64,000 nt of DNA, taken from assembly GCA_963969595.1 (NCBI GenBank), contig OZ018410.1, forward strand, positions 1,364,001 through 1,428,000, given 5' to 3'. Below, piece by piece: positions 46,100-58,212 of this stretch. Positions within the stretch are counted from its first letter, which is position 1, and every line of letters begins with the position of its first letter. Origin of the DNA: Neckera pumila. Its lineage: Eukaryota > Streptophyta > Bryopsida > Hypnales > Neckeraceae. The notes below the pieces were generated by a model. It had not been told where the DNA came from and did no database searches. It worked only from the letters and a program-made list of their open reading frames with translations. A program made the position numbers and the translations under genes.

Positions 46100-49000
46100 A
46101 ACGGCGCCAGCACATCATGTTTATATCAACATTTTTTGCCGTCTTCCTTGTCAAGGAGGCAGTTTCTCGTGCTGGAGCTCAGAAACTTCAAGAATCCCAG
46201 AGATTGGCGGTGTTCTCCAAACATTTGGAGCTTGCTCCAGATCTGATCACGGTGTGGTATCGGCCTCTAGAATCCAACCCAGGCTCTGGAGCGCTGACGA
46301 GCCTAGCTTGTTAGAAGAGGGGAACTTTGTTTCCGACCTGCCAGTTTTTGCCCGTGGTGATCGTTTTTTCTGGCAAAGTGAGCACTAATTTGGTTCTAAA
46401 TGAGGTCTAGTTTGGTTGTAGTTGAGCTGCCATTGCAGAGCTAGCGTTACTTGTACTCTGGGACACATACACGGCGTTGCCGTTGAGGAGGTGATCGAAG
46501 ACTTGGGAGACAAATGCAAACAATTTGAAGCTGATGTAGACTTGCCCCTCTCCGTGCAGATCTAGATGTAGCAGAATTGATGGGACGTCATAAAAGACTT
46601 CTTGATTGCGCTTCCTTGAGAGGCAGGTAGATGAGTGGTACTGAGGATTCGTTTTCTTGTCCTCACCGCGGTTTCAACTGGCTGGAACTGGACGGGGCTT
46701 TTGCCCCTCCGAATGTACAAAACGCCATTGATTGTATGAACATTGAAGGAGAAATCTGTTGGAACTAAATGGTGACGTGCACCCAATGGGACCTGTTTGC
46801 TTGAATGATCGACTTTTTGCCTTGACAGGAGTGTTGTGGCCATGGGCAGTCCGGACCTCTGTAGTCTGTACTATTCACATAGATCACCGAGACTCTTTTT
46901 GAAGGAAAGGTGTTGTCCGAGTGTGGGTTTGGGGTTTAGCGTGAAGATGAGTTTTCAATACCGGTATTGAAAACCGTTTCTCATCACTTGATCAGGTTGA
47001 CAACTTCCGTGACTCGTTAAAGAATGCAAGTGAGCCTCCTATGAAGGAAGTGGTCTTTGAATAGGTCCATAGTTTGCAAACTCATCTTCATGCCCGCATC
47101 AGAGGAGACTCCGAAAATTGTGAGGAGATCATGATCAGACTTTCAAAATACTCACCATTTTACCCCTTCTATAGGTTCTTTGCTCCCATTCCAGTGATGA
47201 TAGCATTCAACTTTGAACACTTCGTATCCTGGAGTTTTCTGAAACCCAGTCCTTGTGACTGTCGACATTTCGCCTTCTGCTGAAGGTGAACAGCCATAGC
47301 ATGACTTATATACAGCTTTCGAAGAGGATTCGGAGAAGTGATGGTCAACTTACGGACTGGGAATTGAAGCTCAGCAGATTAATTTCACTATTAGCGCACA
47401 GCACCCGAGCATTCATATTTTCTTTAAGATAGTCCATTACGGATTTCTTGAATCAGTCCATTCCAGGAGTGGATGGAGGAAATTAACCCTGAACGTGATT
47501 TTCTTCGAGAATTAGCCTTCATGGCCAAGGTGAAGGCTCGCCACGAAGTGAACAACTACCGCGTCTGGACTTGCTACCTCGACTACGAAGCAGGCCATAG
47601 CGTCGAGAAAGCTGCACATGTGGCTGCTCGTTTCCAGGAGATGGATTACCAGCTTCACGAGGATTTCAAGCATTACTGGAGGAGCAATGCATCTCGGACG
47701 AGGCTCCCCGCGCAACCGATGACAAGGGTTGCAGACTTTGTAGATCTATGCTGGTCGATGGGTTTAACTTTCAGAGTTTCACTTGAGGTATATCTGAAGG
47801 AATTCCTTGAGGATTTTATCAGCCTGGAGGCTCTTCAGGGTGCCGTTCGCCACCTTTGTTATTGCCAGTTTCACGATGGTCCCATTCTCGGTGGATACTT
47901 TATGAACCAGTTCGTGGCACAGTAATTTAATGAGTATCAAGGACATTTAATTTGAACCCACACAAAATGAACCCACTCAAAGTATCACTTTGTTGGTGCA
48001 CACATCTTATTTTATTCCGGAGGGGCAAGTGCTGCAATCTGATTTCCCCCTGGCCGGCAGTGCAAGCAAAGGGGCTCTCTTTGTCTCAGACTCGTGACCG
48101 ATTTGGCACCCTCCTCATGGTGCGTTGGCTAAATTGGTTCGTAAGGCCCAGGATCCTTCGCAATTCCATTTCAGATCTTCATTTCCAGTGATAAGAGAAG
48201 GTACCTCTGTCGTCTATATAGACTCTCTAGCCTCTCAGTGTTTTGGTTCTATCGGCACTCCCACTAGTACGAAGAAATCATTCTGTGCACACGTTCTTGA
48301 TGGTCCAGTAATTCAGTGATCTCTAAAGTCTCAGCTAATTGCCTCTTGTGGGGGATGTCGATTCCCTCGCTTGAGGATATCATCAGTGCAATGCAAAAGG
48401 GGAAACTCCTGATTTTTAATTGTACCGATGTAGACTGGTTTGAAGGCATAGTGACTTCCAGAGTCAATCAAGAGTCCTTCATTGCAATGCAGCTGAAGTT
48501 GGAAGCCTGCATCCGTTCGATCTGTGAAATGTTTTAAGCATGGATTTGCAAGCATGAGGAATTCAGCCTCGGTGCCTCTCATGGTGTTAGAATCCGTGGC
48601 GCCGCTCCTCTCTTGATGAAGACGACAGAGCGATGATTTTCAAAGGAGAAGCATATTAAGGACAATGGTGTGGTGTTAACTAGAAGAGATGGAATTCAAG
48701 AATAGAAAGGCTATCCTCATCAGCCCTGCAAGGAATAGGAATCTAATGTCTACAGGAGGCCAGAAATTGTCTGAAACCCTCCCTTTGTAAGTCATCAGAA
48801 CAAATAAGGGCGCTGGAAATGTCTGCAGCAACAGTGGGTGTGCTTCCAAGTTTTCTGAGGATTTAATCATCAGATATTGTGGCGCTTGATCAAATAGGGT
48901 TTGGAGGCAGTGCATCGTACATTAATGCCGATGACTGCACCACAATTATGCACTTGAGATGTTTTGGGCTTATGGATGTGGTGGGTTTAAGAATAGAGGT

Positions 49001-49720
49001 GGCAAGTCTTATCCTCGTTCGTTGTGTTAAGTGGCTGGATTTTCTATTATTGAATCTGATTCGAGCTTCATGGTTTTCATGGATTGGGGTTCTAAACTGT
49101 CACTTGCACACTTTGATACACAGAAATGAGATTAAAATGCGAATAGCAATTGCCTTCATCTATCAGATTGCAACAGGAATGGCGTACCTGCAAAAGAAGG
49201 TGTTTCATGGAGATCTGAAGGCCTTGAATATGTTGGTCAAATGCCACCCGGATGGTTTGAACAAAAGGTACGAGCTGAAGTATGCAGACTTTGGTGTTTC
49301 AGAGAAATTGGGTTTCAAGGCGAAGCCCGACAGAAACTATGACTCTGATCGATTGTGACTACGCGTCATTTTTAAACACCAATGTTGGTTCTACAAGGTG
49401 ACGGGCTCCTGAAGTTTTTGGTGCAGCGAAAGGTGGTCGTAAGATGATGCCCTATTCAATGGAAACTTATGTCTATAACTTTTCCATCACTTGTGTTGAA
49501 ATCTAGACATGACAAGTGCCTCACCATTCCCTAGCAACACAAGATACTAAAGAGTATGTGAGTGCTGGGGGAACGCCGAAGCTCCCAGCAACTATGCCAG
49601 AAAACCTCTGGAAGCTTGTTGTTCGATGTTGGGACTTGGGATAGCGACCCTGCATGTCGACCAGATTTTTTTTAAATTCGCTCAAGACTACAAGAGTTCA
49701 AGGATCATTCTCCGGAAAAT
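46100..49720 (+). pseudogene. Decayed plant protein kinase gene (TKL-like) with long N-terminal region
   Basis: Conserved pieces follow one another in changing frames. These are LVKEAVSRAGAQKLQESQRL (46150s), SADEPSLLEEGNFVSDL (46290s), VIEDLGDKCKQFEADVDL (46490s) and a 150-codon open segment MEEINPERDFLRELAFMAK... (47473-47922). Then follow PSLEDIISAMQKGKLL (48364 on) and the kinase domain. The kinase part has a glycine loop IGFGGSA, IYQIATGMAYLQKKV, catalytic loop FHGDLKALNML (HRD changed to HGD), activation start YADFGVSEKLG, and STR-stop-RAPEVFG, where the TRW Trp codon is TGA (49399-49401). It ends with PATMPENLWKLVVRCWD before another stop. Multiple stops and frameshifts make it a pseudogene. 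The catalytic-loop style resembles kinases I know from bryophytes. Confidence 0.75.
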
Positions 49721-51103
49721 CTTCCACTTGATATGAAGAAAATGGAAAAATTCTGGGTATTTTCTCTGAATCTTTTGGCTGTTGCAGTAAACATATGGAT
49801 TAATGTATGGTGAGCCTGAATTAATACTTTTGTTGTAATATGTACAATTTTTGTACTATTTAAACTCTACTCACGCAACAATGAGAAGATTGTACCTAGT
49901 TCCACAATTGGATAATGCATTAAAATTCGTCTACTACTACCTGAAATTAGAAATTTTAATGGTCGAGTTGAGATATTGAAGTGGTTATTCCTTTAAAAAG
50001 TAGGATGGTAGTGATTTTTTTTCATTTTGGAGACGTGGCCAGCTATTTCATCAATACTCATGTGATACTTGGTGATATCGATATGAAGCCTACATGATAT
50101 ATGATTGTATGTAAAATTTGACAATCAGTTTTATTTAAATATAGCAGGAATCTAGCTATTTCATAATTTTATAGAAAGGAATTATACTTTCTCTACAAAA
50201 AACTAGTCTTTATGTTTTCTCAGTTGCCAAGTGGCGAAAATTCGTGCAAGAAAAAACAATGAGGACGGTTGCAGATTTTAGGGGCGCACAAAACTGTCAA
50301 AATAACGGAAACTGCGACTGCTTGCCTGGCACCGAGAGACCAGATTGTAGATGTTCCAGAGCTTTGAACTGAAGATTTCCACGAGGAATTAAGTCGGACC
50401 AACCATAGCCGATCACTTAAGCGATTCTGGGATAGATCATGAGCAATATGAGGCCATGCAAAATTTTCCCATGTAGAAAGGTAGGAAATATGGGGACTGC
50501 AAATTCTTTGTAATTATATTCCCAAAATTGTTGAGTTTTGGGAGTCAAAAAGTGCTCAGAAGTCGTAGCCAATGGTTGACTCTTCCAAATTTTCTCATCA
50601 TTCAAGAACTGCTTTCTTGCTCACTACTTCCTATTTTCTCGCTCACTACTTCCCGTGCATATTGGGACATCTGTTATGATTGGACCTTATTAGTCTCAAC
50701 CTTGAAAAGGAGAAAAATCCACATTCCAAGCTTTGGTTGGAAATCTGTTCCAGCCTTGATTGGAAATAGCTGCACCCTACAGATTGGGTCCCTGCTGGGA
50801 ATGGGTGGTCCGCCCTCAATAGTGTTGAATTAAATATCTATCATGGAGATGCAGATCATAGTGAATGTCTATCATCGAGGAATTGCTACAATAAATATAG
50901 TCTTTCAGTCTCTCAGCCAGTCTGCTCTCTTGGACTAAATTTCAATACAGATCGAAACAGTTGACAAAATTGGAGATCAATACAAAACTTTTGGCCCAGT
51001 ATCGGACCGACTAATTGAATTGACAGGAATTCGTTTCCCTTAGTCTAGCTTGTTGAAATTAGAGCTCCGCTGACGTACATCAACGATTATGTGACCGATG
51101 ATT
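49721..51103. other. Intergenic stretch
   Basis: No gene recognised. The open frame at 50528-50833 has no identifiable motif. Confidence 0.35.
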
Positions 51104-51475
51104 CTAAGATTTCCAGAATCGCCAGCTGAATTTTTTCTTGGAAGCAGGAGCTGCTGTTTCGTCGGAAGAATATTCCACACTTCCACTTGCACCATAGCGC
51201 CTGCGACGTTCTCGTTGGACGTCGAATTTGCCATTGCTTTCCGTGATTGTGATGCACTTGTAATCGCAGCACTCGTCGGAGGTAACGATGAGCTTTTTCC
51301 CCTCTTTGTCCTCGCCCATGAGAAACTCCTGATACGTATCGTTGTAATTTACGCGCAGATTCTTCTTGTCGCCCTTGGCAAGTTTCGCAAAGTGCACGAA
51401 ATAGCGATCGTTCCCCACTTGCATGGTCAAGTCTTGCTGCGTGTTATTCACGATCACGGTTGTGTTCGCTGCCAT
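51104..51475 (-). CDS. Small 123-aa protein of a bryophyte-type family, function unknown
   Basis: The single-exon frame begins with an ATG at 51475-51473 (MAANTTVIVNNTQQDL) and ends at 51104. The first 90 residues alternate hydrophobic and polar residues as in a beta-rich domain: TMQVGNDRYFVHF, KGDKKNLRVNY, YQEFLMGED, KKLIVTSDECCDYKCITI, GKFDVQ. The tail is basic, then Ser/Ala/Lys-rich, ending FSWRFWKS. I recall similar small proteins in mosses and liverworts (a DUF7748-like domain, named from memory and uncertain). The frame could extend 13 codons upstream but without an ATG. Composition and codon use look like a real gene. Confidence 0.62.
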   Translation of the reverse strand: MAANTTVIVNNTQQDLTMQVGNDRYFVHFAKLAKGDKKNLRVNYNDTYQEFLMGEDKEGKKLIVTSDECCDYKCITITESNGKFDVQRERRRRYGASGSVEYSSDETAAPASKKKFSWRFWKS

Positions 51476-53800
51476 CTCCACGTTACTCGACCCCTCTACC
51501 AAAAACTCTTTCAAACAGTTGAAGCCTCTTCGACCGACTACAAAGCCGTTCCGTTACAAGTGAAGCGCTCGAATTATTAAATGGTGCGCACCGCCATCAA
51601 TCTAAATACTACATAAGCACTAAATACTCAAAAAAAATGGTCAAAACTGATGAAGAATTTGAAGATGTCGACGGAGGGACGGTAACACATAATAGCGCTG
51701 CTGAAATCCAGAAATCTTCGCAAACTGGAGGGCACAGGCTTTCCAACTAAACCGCTCCCGGGATGACCACCCACACGAAAAGCTCAACAACATATGACCG
51801 TCGTGAGAGACTAAGTTCTTCGTTTCCCCTCCGAGACTATCCAAAAATTTCCCAGATGATTTTGCACTGGGATAGCGGACGCAGGGAAAATCAAGCGGCA
51901 AAGAGGAAATGAAAAATCAGCTACTAGCACAAACTTTCCCTATTGGCAACCCTGTACAGCGGGACGAAGAGGTCTACTGCAGCGTCTCCTGGCGATCCGG
52001 GATCCAGAGATCATCTCCCTGTGAACCCACCTCGGTGTTTCTGTGGAATGCCTCACCTGCCTGATATATGTCACAGCTAGATCATTGGAAAAGATTGGGT
52101 CCAGGATAATTTGATTCTTGCAGCACCGAACGGGGAAGCATTCCAAAGTCTGCGCCGGCCAGGCCACGAATATCCTCGATCATATCAGGTCGGCGTGAGC
52201 TTATCAACCGCTGGCGCGCCGCGTGCTACCTGATACGCTTCCTGGAAGCCAGTGGGCGCCTGGGCGATTGACGGAACCTCGAGTTTATTATGAACTTTTA
52301 GCCGGCTCGATTGATGGCAAGCAGCGTTTTCGAACAGTACCTGCTGCCACAAGCCTTCACGGCACAGGCTCCGTCCCGTCAGCAAGTGCGATATTTCGTC
52401 CCCAAATCCCCGTCAGACTTGACTTTGACTGACAGGAAGTTCGGTTGTTGATAAGCGCACGTTTCGATTGTCGAAACTGTTGCATAAGCCCATTTCGGTT
52501 GCTCAGTCTGTTCCAACTTCCCAGTACAGTAGTCCTGCTACGAAAGTCCCGTCACACGGGAGCTCCAAGCGTAGCTTAGCTTAGGGTGGGGGCAGCCCCG
52601 AGGCTCTTCACTTCTCCTGCAGTGCAAGTAAATCATGTGGATATTCATTCATTCTCAGTTAGTTTGGTTCAGTTTGTTGGTGCAACATATCCATGTGCTT
52701 GCCTTTTCATCGTTGGAGAGCGTGCCATGTAAGGTAGGAGGCTCATTAATCGACCATCTAAGGGACAATGGACCTCTGGCGGAAAATTAGGAAAGCGTAA
52801 TGTTTTTCACGTACTTTTGGTAGAAAGAGAAAAGAGAAATCTGTTTTTCATCCAACCTGTTTTTTTCATCCAATCCATTTTTTCAAGAAATAGTTCATTG
52901 AAATTTAAATTGTAATTTTTTGACTTAGAATGAATTACCTATGTTTCTTCAAAGTGAAAGACATGTTGCTCATAGACGGAACCAATCTTCAATCAAAATC
53001 AACCTTTGAATGGAGGACTTCAAACTTAGGATGTTTCTATAATTTTGGCTCTCAGTTTTAGCCTTGTATAATTTTAATTTATATATGTATAATTTTACTC
53101 AAAGGAATTTATGAACACAATTAAAAAGCAAAAAGCGCATAGAAAGCGCATTGAACAAACTGTGATCCATTTTTGAAACTCTCTACACTATTACCAACAA
53201 TTCTACAAGGCAATTCTATTTGCCCACTCTCAATTCTAGCCTCCTATCTTAATGGTGCAATTGCATTTATAAGCAATTTAGATTGCATCTCCACCACAAC
53301 ACTGGCGGTGTGTGTGACACACTGATGGTGACATACACGACAAAATGGGATGAGAAGTCGGCTATGGACCCCTCCAAAAAATTTCCATCCTATCGTGCTA
53401 AAGATAGACACACCAAATCTAAGATTAAAGCATCTCCAACGCCAAGGCAAGAACAAGGACATTATTGAGATTTTTAAGTGGAGGGAGATGGACTTCCATC
53501 CATTCGAATGACATTGATCGAATGCAAAGCCGGCAATCTAAACCTCAAATAGACTATTTTACACTATTAAATAAATAAAAATATTTTACTATAAAAAAGA
53601 ACTTTCCATGCAGAAAAGGGAGTTCCAATTTACTGGCACACATTAAAAGTTGGAAAAGGTATGACAATTATGACTTTTCCTACTATGAGCAAACTTGCGA
53701 GCTCTTCATATATTTTACCAAATTTGCGGGCCAAGAGTAAAGAGAGACGTACCAGTGCCAGTTGCATTGGAATGTCTTTTTTCTACTTGCCCTATCATAA
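51476..53800. other. Moderate-GC stretch with possible gene debris
   Basis: 51640-52440 has overlapping medium-length minus-strand frames in changing registers (for example VRYPSAKSSGKFLDSLGG; GADFGMLPRSVLQ). This looks like a decayed gene, but I cannot name the family. 52440-53800 shows nothing recognisable. Confidence 0.3.
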
Positions 53801-53827
53801 CATTCATGAGTCTGTGAGAGCAACTGC

Positions 53828-53905
53828 TTTTCTTTTTATGGAATGATGTGGTATATTCCACATCATTTCATCTGGAGGATGGAATGGTGTGGAATATACC
53901 ACACC
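53828..53905. repeat. Pair of related palindromes
   Basis: GGAATGATGTGGTATATTCC-type sequence is followed 50 bp later by GGTGTGGAATATACCACACC, itself a near-perfect palindrome. The two also pair with each other. The function is unknown. Confidence 0.5.
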
Positions 53906-54236
53906 CCCATATGAACTAATGAGCCATGCGTCCAAAATTGTCAGGTAGGAAATGAACTTCGAAAAGCCCAACTTTGAAATCAACTTGTTTCGAATTAGTA
54001 CTGCTTGCCACGTACTAACAATGAACCTCGAAAAGCCCGACTTCCAAAGTATTGCAAAGGTCGCCATACTTCAAAATCATTAATAAATTATTAGGCTGCA
54101 TTAAATTCAATTTCCATTGACTCCTTGAAGTAAGTTAGAGCAACTCGTATGAAACTTACAAGACTCGGTCACACTGGTAAGTACCTCCCCAATTCATTTT
54201 CAATAAAATAAAGAGTGGATGATTTTGTAGATGAAC

Positions 54237-54265
54237 TTCAGAGAGGCAAAGGCAGCCTCTCTGAA
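54237..54265. repeat. Perfect 11-bp stem-loop
   Basis: TTCAGAGAGGC and GCCTCTCTGAA are separated by 7 nt. It stands in intergenic DNA with no neighbouring gene end, so a terminator role is unlikely. Confidence 0.5.
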
Positions 54266-55896
54266 GGCTCTTGAATGTTACAATCAATATGCCGTAGGCG
54301 TGCTAATTCCGGGTTGGATTGCAATTGCTTGTAGTTGGTATTTTGCTCCATTCTACTTGTAATTAATCAGTTTATTATTAATTGATCACATTTGTTGTGT
54401 AGAAGTGGAATCGAGGAGACAAAAAGTTGGAAGGCTCATCAAATATAGATATGATGTTATGGCAAGCTGATTGGCTATAATAAGGTGGCAGTGTCCTGAG
54501 AGCACCTCTATAATGGCCCACTTCAAATGGTAGGATATTTGTCTTACTTTGGTAGGAGTAAGGCAAAGGCAGCCATCACCAAACTCCAAGGGGACACAAC
54601 CAATATATATACTTTCAATTGTAAATAAATCAAATCCAAGAAAATATCACTATTTTCTTGGATTTGTTGCTTGTTATTTTTTTAATTTCTAAAAGGGGAT
54701 TGAAAACATTTTCACTCCTATTATTTAATGTACATCTTAGGATACGAAGATGTATTTGAAGTTGCAAGAAAGTTGTAATTGACTTGAAATTTTTCAAAAG
54801 CTCATGAGGGATAAATGGAAGAGCTAAACTTTTATTTTTATTTTTTTGGACTTTGCTATGCAATCTTCTTAAAAATTCACACACAAAACATGAAGAAATG
54901 ATGCAATTCCACATATATTGTTATTTTATTAGGGCATGGATCGTAGAAGGAAGGTTCAAATCACATGACAATTTTTGCATGGCATAGATATGTTATCAAT
55001 TGTGAGGGTGGTAATGTATTTCTTTTGTAATAAGTATCACTTAAAAGTATTGTAAACTATTTTTCACAAGATTGGATTTGAAAACACCATACACTTTATT
55101 ATATAAGGCAGACGGTATGTGCTAATCAAGTGTGGGAATGGTGACTTTTTAGCACTTCAAAGTGAACTTTATTCCCTTTGACCTCTACTTTGTTTTGTGT
55201 GGATGGACATTTATTCATTATTGGGCACAAGGACTATAAATAGATTTAGAAACGGAAGTGGTGTGTATGTAGCAAAATTACAAGAATTATATGCTATATA
55301 TGCTAGTCGCCCTTTATAAATACTACAATTATAATCTAGTAAATCTACATATGCAATGATTTTGTGGTATTTGAATACATCTTGCATGTTTTACTAGATT
55401 TTATTGTATTTGACCATAATACAAATATATAGTTATATAATGGGCCATAAATCATATACATCCTAGAGTCCCGTTTTTATTTATGAAATTGGACAATTTG
55501 CACCTTTACATGACTCAACTATTCGTAGTGCAACCTAATATCCAATATGATTGTTTGTCTTGCTGTAATTTGTCAATTATAGACATTTCAAAAAAATAAT
55601 TGGGTTTCAATCTTGGTCTGCCAATGTGACCAATAAAATGACAACTGCCAATGTGAAACACTGCAAAGCTATGCAACGATAACCTTAATCTTGTAAGGGA
55701 ATTTTGGCATGCTCTCTTTGATGTTTGGTGTGGCCATATTGGAGGTCCTAATGAATTTTGACCTACTTTCATCCTATATTGGGTGCATGTGAAGGAGCGA
55801 GGGGGCAATTTCTAAGGGCATAGCCACTTGTAAGCCTTGTCCCTTCATATTCATAATAGCTTTTGTAAATGACCTATCAATACTATTACAAGAAAA
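54266..55896. other. Gene-free AT-rich stretch
   Basis: Short open frames on both strands show no recognisable motif. No terminal repeats were identified. Confidence 0.35.
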
Positions 55897-55920
55897 GGGG
55901 TGGGGTGGGGTGGGTGGGGG
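55897..55920 (+). other. G-quadruplex-type G-run cluster next to a CACTA-like end
   Basis: Four to five runs of three or more G are separated by single T. They directly follow CTATTACAAGAAAA, which resembles the CACTACAAGAAAA terminus of the element at 5435-6829. No matching opposite terminus was found nearby. Confidence 0.6.
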
Positions 55921-57049
55921 ATCATTTATATGCATTCACCTATCAAGGCCAATTGAAAACTTGAGTTTTTTCAATATTCTTATATTTGTGCATTTTTATT
56001 GCAGTGGAGGACAAAAAAGCCCACATCTTGATTCCCTCCTTTGAACAAAATTGTAAAGTTATATTTATTGGTCTTCTCAATTTTTGAAACTTCCATCCAT
56101 GTTTCCACCAATAGGAAACTAACTCTATACTTCCCCCCCTTGAGCATCGAGAAGACCACAATTAACCTCAAGACTCAAGAGAGCTCATTTCAAGATTGAT
56201 GACAATCTCTCATTGAATGAAGAGTCATGCTCTTTTTCATATCACGACGTTGCGTTAGCATTATGATGTCTTTAATTTCGTTTGGCCCTTTGATTGAGCA
56301 TGGATGACCAAGATCCAACCGTCTTATATTGAAGTCATGTGCATTAATGTAAAAGCAAAGGCTCTTTATGAGAATTTACATTCGTCACATCTTCTATGGC
56401 TCAACATGTTATTTGTCACAACAATCTTTCATTGGATAGGGGCTGTATCTTGAATAGATAGTGAGCCACGTCTCTTTTGTGAATTAATTATGAATTAATT
56501 CAGAATGTAATTAGTTTCATTTTAGTACCCCCCCCCCCCTCCAACCACTTGTATTTTTCAGAGGAATTTGTTTGGGCAAATGATTAGTTCATAATAAGCC
56601 AGTGAAAATGAAAAAATAACCGTTTAGATTTTAAAAGCACAAGAAAATAACGTTGAAAATTCTTCATAATTTATATTTCTAATAAAATAACCAAAGATAA
56701 TAACAAGAATGAGTATTTGAAAACCACTTGACTATAGAAATTGGAATATAATAACGGATAAAAAGTTCAAAAGAATTTTCAAATACTATAACCAGTAAAA
56801 CATTAAATTTATCCCATGAAGTGCGACGACCAAGGTGAATTTTGTGTTCTCCGAGGTAGAAGTAAGAAAAAAGCCCCTATTTTGTGTTGAGTTTAGAGTA
56901 TGTTTTTGGCCTTCCCTAGCTAGTGTAGGGTCTCTGATTGCAAATATAAATTCAAAATTTGCAACTTTTATAATATGTGGCAAATAAAAAACTCATGCAT
57001 TTTTCCTCCAAGAAAATCCACCCTATTGGTTCCACTTCATAGTATGGAT
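55921..57049. other. Gene-free stretch with a poly-C run
   Basis: Twelve consecutive C occur at 56528-56539. A short segment around 56950-57000 (TGTGGCAAATAAAA) recurs at about 61610 inside the next element. No gene was recognised. Confidence 0.4.
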
Positions 57050-57562
57050 TTAACCCCTAAAGTCCCAAGGCATTTTTTGGCCAAAAACCTCTGGAAACTG
57101 CCATTTCTGCTACGTTCATCCAAAACCCCGGAAAAGACATTTTTTTCAAAAATGTAACCGTAAGATGTTGTATTTAGTTTGAACAAGATCATGTGGTGAG
57201 GATTTCATCAAGCTTGACCGTACGTGATTGGGAGAAAATTGCATTCAAAGTTTGAGCAAAAGTTTTTTTGTGTACTGCCCTAAAATTTTAGATGACTTTG
57301 ATCGCCATTTGTTGAAATTTTTTGCACTACAGACTTTGAATTTAAAAATCTAACATATTGTAGATCATGTTAGGAACATGTCCAACAATTTTCAAAAGCT
57401 TTGAAGACTTACAGCACTTCTAAAAAAATCTTGCAGTGCAACTATGTTCTGAAAAATGACAATACAATACTTTTTTTTGCAATGAGATTTTGTAGCCCAT
57501 TCTTTCAAATCTGAAAAATCCCAACAATAGATAGAAAGATGAAATCATTATTGACTAGATCC

Positions 57563-57872
57563 TCAAAAAAAAATTTGAAAAAAAAACTTTACCTCCATTC
57601 TATGCAATTTCAAAGACCTATGGTATGAACAAAAAAGAAAATGCTGTTGGGCAGCTACCAAAAACGGGTCCATGATGTTCCTTGTAAAATCCAGCATGTT
57701 CTCTATTTTGTTCCCAACATTGGGAACGCAGAAGCTCCCCACCTTCACAGAAGGTCCTTCATCTACTTCAATCAATTGCCTTCTTTGTAGTTTCCCAATA
57801 AATGGCACCATACCATGCATGTGGACTTGGAGACCACATAGGAGTCATTGGAAGCATGAGGTACACTCCTAG
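57563..57872 (-). pseudogene. Unplaced open frame inside the piggyBac-like element
   Basis: The minus-strand frame MHGMVPFIGKLQRRQLIEVDEG...VGNKIENMLDF stays open 85 codons. It also contains the 17-bp palindrome TTCCCAACATTGGGAAC, a near match of which lies at about 10904 (TTCCCAATGTTGGGA). I cannot assign a family. It may be cargo or a captured gene fragment. Confidence 0.25.
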
Positions 57873-58212
57873 GATGGGTAGAGAGTAGTGCTTGCACAGA
57901 AAGCTTAAAAAAAATGCTTCAAACTCTAGAGTGATGGCATATCTCCTACAAGTAAAATAAAAAATGTTAGGAGGCCATAAACAACAACATTTGAGCATTC
58001 TAGAATATTTAAAACTCATTTGAAAATTAGTAGGTATTGTCAAAAAATATCCTAAAATCATTGTAAATTCATAATAATAATCCTTTTTGTTTTTCATTTC
58101 ATTTGAATTGTAAGTAGTCTTCACTGCAACATTTGCTTGTGAATGAAAAATGGCCAAACACCAACATTGTAAAAATGAATGTATAATTGACACTTACTTG
58201 TTCAACATCATC

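Noticed and set aside
57768..58193. 141-codon minus-strand frame as the catalytic core of the piggyBac transposase
   Set aside because: It lies downstream of the C-terminal finger (58213-58352) in the direction of translation. It lacks the expected Asp motifs and is Cys/Tyr/Phe-rich.
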